This document shows, piece after piece, positions 55,271 through 64,000 of a DNA stretch of 64,000 nt; positions within the stretch are counted from its first letter, which is position 1, and the number at the start of each line of letters is the position of its first letter. Under the pieces are notes generated by a model that worked only from the letters and a program-made list of their open reading frames with translations, was not told the origin of the DNA and did not search any database. Made by a program: the position numbers and the translations under genes. Source of the DNA: Posidonia oceanica (Eukaryota > Streptophyta > Magnoliopsida > Alismatales > Posidoniaceae); NCBI GenBank assembly GCA_037176725.1, contig JAZBRS010000059.1, positions 13,875,001 through 13,939,000 on the forward strand, written 5' to 3'.

Positions 55271-55918
55271 CTAGAGACCACCCCCCCACCAGATCTCTTC
55301 CTCCAACAGGGCGTCGATGGGGAACTCCAATGAGAGGGCAAGCATCACCTCCATCATCGTCTCCCTCTCCCGATCCCTCAGCGTCTTGTACCTGTACTTC
55401 CTCAACGACTCTAGTCCGATAGGTCTGCTCGTGGCTGTTGATGATGGTTCGGCTCTTTCCAGGCATCTTTTGAGACGTCTCCGGCCAGTGTTTGGAGTTT
55501 CATGGTGGTTGTTGTGTGTTGCTCCCGGCATGGGTGTTGGTTTCAACCTTTCTTTGAGAGGGGAACCTTGTGCTCTGTCGTCCTCTCTCTGGCTTTTTGG
55601 GGGGGGTGTTTCGACGAGAGGTAATTGAGTTTTATGGTTGTCCTTCTTGTTCCGACTCAATCTGCTTGGTGGTTGCCGCAGCGTGGGGGTGCTGGTTCGT
55701 TCTTCCTCTCCTAGCTGCAATTCTGTTGGCTCGTGGTGGTCAGTGCGTGGGGCCTTCAACATACTCTTAGGGAGGCGGGGTGATGCTTTGAGTTTCTTTG
55801 GTTGGCGTTTGTTGAGGCACCTTTGGTTTGTCTCCGGTCGGATGGAGGGGGATTCCAGTGATTCACCTATGCTCTGGAGAATGCTGCTGCTGCTCTTTTT
55901 CCCAGAGAACAAGAACAA
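55271..55918 (-). CDS. Unassigned 215-codon ORF in a GC-rich island
   Basis: A minus-strand frame rich in Pro, Arg, Lys and Ser, with TNQRCLNKRQPKKLK and a C-terminal segment SLRKYRYKTLRDRERE followed by MMEVMLALSLEFPIDALLEEE. The island (about 55230-55960) contrasts sharply with AT-rich DNA on both sides. Open frames also exist on the plus strand over the same bases, so strand choice is uncertain. It may be a captured gene fragment, a retrocopy or part of a transposon. No family is recognised. Confidence 0.25.
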   Translation of the reverse strand: MFLFSGKKSSSSILQSIGESLESPSIRPETNQRCLNKRQPKKLKASPRLPKSMLKAPRTDHHEPTELQLGEEERTSTPTLRQPPSRLSRNKKDNHKTQLPLVETPPPKSQREDDRAQGSPLKERLKPTPMPGATHNNHHETPNTGRRRLKRCLERAEPSSTATSRPIGLESLRKYRYKTLRDRERETMMEVMLALSLEFPIDALLEEEIWWGGGL

Positions 55919-55960
55919 AATAAACGAAGAGAGAAAGAGGGATACATATGTAATTTAACC

Positions 55961-58900
55961 ACTTCTACCAATAGATCTTTATTTACTGAATAAGATTTTT
56001 ATAAGTAACCTAGAATCTAGTTTCTACAAACTTTTGAAAAAAACTTAGAATCTCACTTCTACATTTATAATTGTAAATAAATAATTATAATTATCAATAA
56101 ATAATTAAAATTCTATAAAATAATCTCATAGATACTATAGAATTTTCTATTTTTTATTGACCTGAAGAGTAATCTTGGGATTGAGGACAATAGCCTACTC
56201 TCACTATCAACCATCTAAATCTCTAAACATATGTCCATGTGATAAACAATAATCTTAAATTTGCCTCCAATAATATTCGAACTTGAGACTTCAGGATGAG
56301 GAACATCAAGTTATCAACTGAACTAAACTTCCATTGGTTCCTTCCTTTATGTTGCCTCTTCTCCTCCTCCAACCATTTCTTTTTTTTTTCTTCAAATAAT
56401 GATGAAGATAATAAACTTCTTCTCTCTTTGATTGCTTGGGTTTAACACTAACCTAATTGTTTGCATTAGTACGGCCTTGATTTTTGTGAAATTATGTTAT
56501 TGTCCCTCACGTGATATTCCAATATGTCTTTGACGATATCTTGGGTGAGTCTGGAAAGCATCATTTCAACTCCTCAGCTAGCATTTTGGTTGAGGAGCTT
56601 TTGTCGTCTATGTAGCTTTTATTTTGGATCGTGATTTCAATGCATCAATTTTATCCTTTTTTATTTTTTAATAAATTTGAGCTGTAATCTTCAAACTTGG
56701 GTATTGGTACTTGTTTTGATGATTTTGGGAATGGAATCGGAAAATACAAATTGATATTTTGTTGGGTTTAACACAAACAATTGCATCGCAGGGATGCCAC
56801 ATTTTGAAAGTTTTGGGTGATCTTAACAAAACTCCAACAACAGTAAACTATTATCTCACGCACAATAAACAACTCAACCGTTGATGGATATATGCACCGT
56901 AAGGATATATATACACTTAAACAAACGACAAATGGAAGGCGACATCAGAAGGGCACATGGTTTCTAAATATAAAAAGTTTTGGAATCTGGTGGTCTCATC
57001 ATGAGCAGGTTGGATCGGAATATCATACCACTGTTTAACCAGTATTCCGTCCTGCAACAGTGGCAGGTTTCACAGACATAACGAAGCTAGTCGTTTCGAG
57101 TTCCGTCCTGCATTTCACTATGTTAAAACTTTACTACGTGCAGCATACACATTATGATTAAATTGCTACACCAGTGTCGTCGTTCAAAAGGAATTTATTT
57201 AGCCATGTTTGAAGAAAACAGAGAAGGCATCAAAACGGGACCCAAGTTTCACAAGCTCGTGCATGCGATCTGTCAAGTCACTGCAACGGTTTTTGCTTAC
57301 CTGAAACAGCACATGTGAATGTCATATTATGATGGCATCTTCCCTATCAGTGCTACTACCAGTGGACTGGTGCCATACAGCTATAGAAGACCAAACAAGC
57401 TTCTTTGCACATGCTTTTTATATAGTAAGTGGCACATTTTTTGTCGATCATGTAAGTTTGGGTGCAATCATATCCCTTCATGTTTGCTTAAACATGAATG
57501 CTTAAACAACAACAATGGCCATTAAGCAAACCCTTCGCAAGACTGCAAGAGGCATGAATATAACCAGCGTCCACTGTGGCGGAGGAATTACATTAGGAAT
57601 AAGAAGAATTCTGGTTGCGAAATATCTAATGATATCATATTTGGAATTGACAACTTACTTAAACGGAAAGATAGTAAGTACGTGGAGTGTTTTTTCTCCT
57701 ATGTGGATAGTCTAGAAAAAGGTCAATAGGGCAACAAGGCCATTCAGCGATTGCTTAAGTGTTGAATACATATGTGAGTCTATAATGTCAGATTTATTTG
57801 GCTTTTTGAGGGCTTACTCTTCTTCTTTTTTTTCCTCTTTTTTGTAAACAGTAGTAGGAATATCTATTAATTATATTTGATTATGGGTTCCACAGCCAAA
57901 CAGTAAAAAAATACAGAGTATCCAAAGATTAACAAATAATCTGGGACTTAGACACTCGACACGAAAAACCACTGGTGCCAAAAAAAATACAACACCAGCA
58001 AAAGACAAGAAAGAAAGCATATCATGTCCACAGTCAAAGAGTATATGGTCACTTAAAATTACAGTCCTCAATAGATTAAGAATTAAAGTATTGAAAAAAC
58101 TTTAATTGTCCGAGTCAACAATCGACGCATCAGAAACTAGGAGATCTAATTCAACTTTCCGAGAAACAGTCAAGACATCTCCTGTAACATGTTCCTCAAC
58201 ATTTAACAAATGCATTCCTCAGGAAATATCTCAATCTTAATGTAACTACTAGATAATATGAGAAACACACAAAATCATCAAAATATGTCCTATTAAAATG
58301 TTTTCTAAATACACAATAGTAACGTGAAAGGTGTGATAAAAAATTAAGATTATGTTGCTTGTCCTCTGTGCGTTTGTCACATGCATCATAAGTATGTTGA
58401 TGTCAGTATGCGTACAACCCCATAAGTATGTTGTTATGATGCATTGATATCAAAGGTGTCATCGTTTAGTACAATTGTTTTTTTTGTAAACATCTTTTAG
58501 TACAATTGTTAAACTGTTTTTTGATATTAGACAGTACTGGCCTTTAAATACATCCATTCGTAAAATAGAGAAAGCCATAATAAGTGGAAAATAAGTCCAT
58601 ACCATGCGAGGTGAGAGTGCAACCAACTGACCTAAGAATTCGTGTGCATTATAATGCATTTCAACTATTGAACTTAATCTCCTTTAATCAATGCTACAAA
58701 AATACTCCTATCTAATTTTTTTTACAATACAATCAAGAAGTCCATTTTTGAAACAAATAGATCTTGATTTATTTCATTTGATGATAAAATTATTATTTTT
58801 TGTTTTTCTGTTTTTTTAAACATCTATTTACTGGGTAGACCATAATGTATGGTCCAACCTGTAATAGATTTTTTTACTAGTATAATATAAGATAGATAGA

Positions 58901-59436
58901 TCATGTTACATATTTAGGGGTTGGTTAAACACTAGTTTCTTTATTGAAATTATCTAGCTATGTCTACAAACAACCCAAAGGAAGCATCCAAAAGGGTTAT
59001 GAAATACATGTTCTTAATTTTGCAATATTTTATCTTCTTATAGTTATTACTGCTAATATAATTTCTCAATTTAATAATCTTTTATCAAGTTAAAATTCAA
59101 TTTTTTTATCATATCTTATCCAATTAAAATTCACATTAATAAACTCATTAGATTTTTAAACATACATATTCATAATTACCCATAATTGCATCCTATAATA
59201 TCTCAATTACACCCACAATTCTCTCAAGTGCATCTTATATTACCTTTTCTTTTTGAAACATGCATTTTTACACCTGCTTTGCACTAGTCAATTTTAATAA
59301 TCAATGAAAAAAATCACTACAGTTGTTCTGATATTCAAAGTATACGTGTCTCATGATAACTTATTCAAAGAATATGTTAAATTAGAATGTTCAAATAAAT
59401 ACAAAACTTATTTAATATTTTAATTCTAGATCTGGA
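55961..59436. other. AT-rich intergenic, no gene recognised
   Basis: 3.5 kb of AT-rich sequence with poly-A/T tracts. All open frames are short, lack motifs and have no supporting splice structure. Nothing further is seen. Confidence 0.45.
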
Positions 59437-59713
59437 TAGAGATGTAAAATGGGTCGGGTCGGCCCTGGGCCGTTTAGCTCGGCCTGTAATCCAGCCTGGC
59501 TAAGCCCAGCCCGCGTAATCCGTGGGCCAGGCCGGTCCAGGCATGTCTTGGGCCCGCGTGGGCCCAGTGGGCTCACTGAAAAACAGTCGGGCTGGGTCGA
59601 CCTGAAAAAAAGAAGCAATAGTAGCCGTTGCCCAAGTGGGCAACTTTTTTTTTTTCTGTCTTCTCTTCTCTTCTTTCTTTTTCTTCATCATTTTCCTATA
59701 AATACCTTACTAT
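59437..59713 (+). mobile_element. hAT element A, left end (interrupted)
   Basis: Starts with the tip TAGAGATGTAAAATGGG, followed by many GGGCC/GGCCC subterminal words, as in BED-finger plant hAT elements. It then reaches a TATAAATA box near 59698 and stops at 59713, where element B begins. The sequence resumes at 62790 after B. The corresponding leader in B (read on the minus strand) has the same CCTATAAATACC box, showing the two are relatives. The outer tip has no visible partner inside the window. Confidence 0.75.
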
Positions 59714-62700
59714 TAGACATGTAAATCGGGCCAGACTGGGCCGGCCCAGCCCGAATTTTGTCAGGCCCGTCCGGGCTTGGTCCGGGCCGGGTCGAGTCAA
59801 ACATTTGGCTGACCCGACATGGCCCACGGCCCACGGTTGGATTGGGCCGGACCGGGCCGATCCGTTCAGTTCATTCGGTCCATTTTTTTTAAAAAAAAAA
59901 TATAAATTTAAAATTTTAATTTTTTTATTAAATTTTGATATATACATAAAAAATTGAAAATTACATAAGATAAATGCTTGATATTGATATATAAAATTTT
60001 ATATAAAAAAATTGAAAATTACATTAAAAAATTGAAATATTGATATTGATATTTAAAATTTTACATCTCTTTACAATTTTTTTACATAAATATTTAAAAA
60101 ATTACATCTTAAGTTCTTAATCATGTGTGGAGCTCGTTTCGGTCCCCGTGCCTGTTGAAGTTGATGCCGTTTTGTTAGTAAATCTTTAGCCATTCTAGAA
60201 ACTACATCGCCACAGTAGACCAATTTAAAATCTACATATTCTATCACTTAAAACTCTTTTACCTGCAAAAAATGCAGACTCCGACGCCACAGTAGACGTC
60301 GGAATCGTTAGCAAATCTTTAGTCATTCTAGAAACTATAGGAAACCTAATTACTGTATTAGACCACCATTTTAATATATCTAAGTTATTTAATTCTGATT
60401 CACTAAATGCAAATTCATATTTTAAATAATTTTCTAATTCATTATTAGTTGATGATTTTACATATTTTTCCTTTTTCTTATTTAATATACTCCAAAATGA
60501 ACCACGAGTACTGCTACTAATATTATGTGGTTCTACAGTACTAGATCTAGGTGCACTAGAACTACCTTCACCACAAATTTTAACATATTCTTCAAATAAT
60601 GTATACAAAGTAGTCTTAATTTTATTATTAAATTCTTCTATTAAGTTATTTTTATTCATGTTACTAAAAATATCATCTATAAGTACCATACAATTAACAA
60701 GTCTATGCCTAGGATCCATAATTATTGCTAAACATGCCCACATTGGAGGATCATCTCAATAACTATTATATTTATGTTGCATTACTTGAATAATGTTTAC
60801 AAAACTTGGCACTTCTCTATATTGCTGAAAAATATTTGTAATATTAAATAAATTAATTAAAACTAAATTACTAGTAGGATAATATTGACTAGATAAATGT
60901 TTAGTAGCATTATAAAAAGGTTTTAAAAAAGTATGAATTATTTGAGAATTTTGCCAATCTTCATCATTTAACATATAATTAGATTTTGCATTATAAAATC
61001 CTGTAATTAAATGGCTATAAGGTAAACTTGAATTTAACATATCATAAGTTGAGTTCCATATATGTTGAACATCTAATTTAAATTTTTTAGGTCTTAAACC
61101 ATTTTCTGAACATAAATGTCTAAATTCTTGATATCTTTTAGGTGATGTTTGAATAAATAAAATAGCTGTTCTTATACTTTCTATATAAGGTCTAATGTAA
61201 TCTATACCATCTTGTACAATTAAATTTAATATGTGACAACAACACCTACAATGAAAGATTTCACTATTTAATATTGTTTTAGATTTCTTTTTAATAAATC
61301 TATGGCAACATTATTATTAGAAGAATTATCAAAAGATATTGTATTAATTTTATAATATAAGTGAAATTCTTTAGTAAGTTCTTCTAACATATTAGCTATA
61401 GCCTTACCAGTATGTGGATGATCAAATACTCTAAAAGCTATTAATCTTTTTTGTAAGGTCCACTCTATGTCTATCCAATGTGCAGTTAAACATAAATATG
61501 GAAAATTATTAGGACCTGTCCAAACATCACAAGTTAATGATACTTTACATAATAAACTAAAAAATATTCTCATTATATTTTGTTTATCTTTTTTAAATGT
61601 TTTATGAATAATATTTTTTGTAGTGTTTCTAGAATGACTTTTAAATTGTGGATTAAGACAATCTTGTATACAATATTCAAATTTTTTATTTTCTGATAAT
61701 GAAAATGGTTGTTCATCTTATACTATATATTTTGTTAAACGTTTTTTTGTTTCTTTTGCATTAAATTTCCAATCTACTAAACCACCTGAACCTATATGTA
61801 ATTTTGATTGCCTTAAATTTGTATTTTCTTCTTTATTGTGTGCAGCTATATATTTTTGTAAATGCATAGCTATGTGACCTACACCCCCACCCCTAGGACA
61901 AGTGTATCCCGAACCACAATAATTACAATAACATCTACTTTCATCTGTAAGGTCTATGGTAACATGTTCCCAAACCTATGAACTTTGTTTCCTAGGTTTT
62001 TTTGTGCTAGTGGATTGTATAGGAGTGTCTTGATGTTGAGGCTGGTTTGACTCCTGAGTTGGGATATAATCATGACTTCCTATGTTTTCCATTATAAATA
62101 TCTAAGTAGGAAAAAAACAAATGAAAATTATGACTAGAGAATTTAACAGTAGAGAAAAATAGATGTAATAACTAATGTATGAAACCAGAAATCCTTAATC
62201 CAAAAGTCCGAAAACCCAAAAATGGAGGGAATAGAAGTAGAGAAATTGGAGGAATTAGAAGTAGAGAATTTTTGTAGCTCAGAAAATCAACAGAATAACA
62301 GTAGTAGCAGAGCCAGAGAACAATTGAGCAGATCAGCAGACGGGAGACTAGAGTCCGGACTGTGGGAGAATTTGCCACTTGAGAGAATTATGAGAGTGGG
62401 AGAATTGTGAGAGTGGGAGGATTATGAGTGTTGTAATGAGATAAAAGAGTGAGTTGTATGAAAAAATATGAAGATATGATAGGGTATTTATAGGAAAATG
62501 AAGAGAAGAGAAGAGAAGAGAAGAGAAGAGAAAACTAAAAAAAAATAAAAAATAAAATAGAGCCGTTTGTGCCCTTTTCCACCCGTTGGTGGCCGTTGGC
62601 AATGGCTAGCAAATGAGCCGTTGCCAATGTTTCTTTTTTTTATTTTTTTCATTTTTTTTGGGCCAACCTGGCCCAGCCCATGCATATTCTAGCGGGCCCA

Positions 62701-62789
62701 GTCGGGCCGTCGTGGGCCGGGCTAGGCCGGGCCAAAACACGGGCCGAGCCGGGCGGCCCACGGCCAGCCTAGCCCATTTTACATGTCTA
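59714..62789 (-). mobile_element. hAT element B, complete, nested in element A
   Basis: A 3.1-kb DNA transposon with terminal inverted tips TAGACATGTAAATCGGG (left) and TAGACATGTAAAATGGG (right, reverse complement), and dense GGGCC subterminal repeats at both ends. It is flanked by CTTACTAT (59706-59713) and CCTACCAT (62790-62797), an 8-bp target duplication differing at two C/T sites, as expected for hAT. Inside on the minus strand lie a TATAAATA box, a leader and a broken transposase frame. B sits in the opposite orientation to A, in A's leader just past its TATA box. Confidence 0.85.
60225..62092 (-). pseudogene. hAT transposase pseudogene of element B
   Basis: Start codon at 62092 (MENIGSHDYIPTQ). 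A BED zinc finger follows (VWEHVTIDLTDESRCYC, CYCNYCGSG, GGVGHIAM), preceded by an in-frame TAG where the other copy has TGG. Downstream blocks: LTCDVWTGPNNFPYLCLTAHW (61573-61268), YLNDEDWQ-like text (61040-60756) and the hAT dimerisation block TVASESAFFAGKRVLSD (60743-60225). A nonsense codon near 60756 separates two blocks of the same frame, and a frame change lies between 61268 and 61040. The usual residues after GRVLS are lost, and a short duplicated segment lies there. The family cuts and pastes DNA with an RNase H-like transposase; this copy cannot make one. Confidence 0.8.
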
Positions 62790-63385
62790 CCTACCATACC
62801 TCCTTATAATTTCACACAACTCACTCTTCTCTTTTATTGCAACACTCATAATTCTCTCACTCTCACAATTCTCCCACTCTCATAATTCTCCCACTCTCTG
62901 GACTTCGGTCTCTTGTCTGCTACTCTGCTGATCTACTCTATTGTTCTCTGCTACTACAGTTCTACTTTGCTGATTTGCTCTCTGCTGAGCTATAAAAATT
63001 CTCTACTTCTAATCCCTCCAATTTCTCTACTCCTACTCTCTCTATTTTTGGGTTTTGGGACTTTTGGGTTAAGGGTTTCATACATTACATCTGTTTTTCT
63101 CTACTGTTAAATTCTCTAGTCATAATTTTCATCTGTTTTTCATACTTTAGATATTTATAATGGAAAACATAGGAAGCCATAATTATATCCCAACCCAGAT
63201 GTCAGACCAGCCTCAACATTAAGACACCTTACACAATCCACTAGCACAAAAAAACTGAGGAAACAGAGTTCATGGGTTTGGGAACATGTTACCATAGACC
63301 TTATAGATGAAAATAAATGCTATTGTAATTATTGTGGTTCGGGATACACTTGTCCTAAGGGTGGGGGTGTAGGTCACATAACTAG
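62790..63385 (+). mobile_element. hAT element A, continuation, truncated
   Basis: Resumes the leader of element A right after the target duplication of B (CCTACCATACC), through a CT-rich leader to the transposase start at 63160 (MENIGSHNYIPTQ). Codon 21 of that frame is TAA. The BED-finger code follows (CYCNYCGSGYTCPKGGGVG), retaining the TGG that is mutated in B. Similarity to B stops near 63385, so A lost the rest of its coding region and its right end. A and B share the leader, the ATG and about 230 bases of 5' coding sequence. Confidence 0.75.
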
Positions 63386-64000
63386 GTGTAACCATGCGAC
63401 CGAACGGCTCAAATGTGCCGAATCGTGGGTCACGGCAAAAAGACGTAAAAAAACGGACAAAAGCTGAAGAAAAGAAAACAAAATGTGGAGTCGCCACCTA
63501 GTCTATTTTGAAAACCGAAAAGACAAGGAAAATTGGAAAACATGCAAATTAAATAAAAATGTGAAGGATATGATACAAGGTTATTGCGGGCCAGAGTGTA
63601 ATGACCTGAGTCGCTACTAACAAAACCAAAAGCCCAACAAATTTAAAACTTAATTAACTATTACAATTAATCACTGGGTTAAACAACAAATATCTATGCT
63701 AGGAACCTGCAGTGAACAGCTACGTGACTCCCCCTATATGCACTAGAACTCCAAACCAGCTAATCATCTGCACCTACAATTGAAAACCAAAGCCATACTC
63801 CATAACTAGGCGGGAAAACGGCCCAAAACGGTCCAAAACACAAACTACAATCTCACGCCATACACAGGCGGAAAGCAACTGGCCCAATATAGCCTAAATA
63901 GCAGCAAAACTCACAAAGCCCGAACTCAGGCAAAGTTCAAGGCCTAATACGGCCAACAACAACCAAAACACAGCCCCACGGGCACAAAACCACAACTGAT
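63386..64000. other. Unassigned repeat-like sequence at the window end
   Basis: After the break in element A the composition changes to a run of purine-rich and A/C-rich sequence with the phrase GTGGAGTCGCCACCTAGT. Such text is common in leaders of plant LTR retrotransposons, but no LTR or coding domain is visible before the window ends. Confidence 0.3.

Noticed and set aside
62222..62410. 62-codon plus-strand ORF
   Set aside because: Antisense to the leader of hAT element B; repeats of Glu-rich text reflect the CT-rich leader.

Overview
This is nuclear DNA of a flowering plant. It is AT-rich, has many spliced introns with GT/AG borders, and carries plant transposons, SINEs and a plastid-derived insert. 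GC-rich first exons (beta-amylase-like, ALKBH8-like and YAK1 genes) sitting in AT-rich surroundings hint at a monocot, but the species cannot be read from the sequence. Nothing prokaryotic (operon, CRISPR, ribosome binding site) is expected or seen.

Five genes can be modelled from end to end with phase-consistent exons. From left to right: (1) 2083-7995, minus: an EMB1270-type chloroplast PPR protein with an SMR-like tail, 4 exons, 1457 aa. (2) 10586-27327, plus: a YAK1/DYRK dual-specificity kinase, 18 exons, 956 aa. Its introns hold a SINE, a plastid rpoC2 fragment and a complete but decayed Copia retrotransposon. (3) 31230-38073, plus: an ALKBH8-type RRM plus 2OG-Fe(II) dioxygenase for tRNA wobble uridine, 7 exons, 352 aa, with two SINEs in intron 4. 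(4) 41893-46596, minus: a BZR1-domain beta-amylase-like protein (BAM7/BAM8 type), 10 exons, 653 aa, with the second catalytic glutamate replaced by glutamine. (5) 50679-54367, minus: a RING-H2 E3 ligase with an N-myristoylation-like start, 6 exons, 512 aa. A sixth, poorly resolved plus-strand gene probably ends at 40469.

The right end (59437-63385) is a nested transposon structure. A hAT element (A, plus orientation) was interrupted in its 5' leader by a related hAT element (B, minus orientation, 59714-62789), leaving two BED-finger transposase 5' ends head to head. Both copies are disabled by different mutations. Other repeats are short tandem duplications in introns, microsatellites, a possible CACTA end and possible MITEs.

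The genes do not form a pathway. They are unrelated nuclear loci acting in chloroplast RNA processing, growth/stress kinase signalling, tRNA modification, starch-related transcription control and ubiquitination. I see no clearly new multi-gene system. The observations most worth following are the pseudo-enzyme beta-amylase, the nested hAT pair, the plastid insert in YAK1 and two unassigned coding-like segments.
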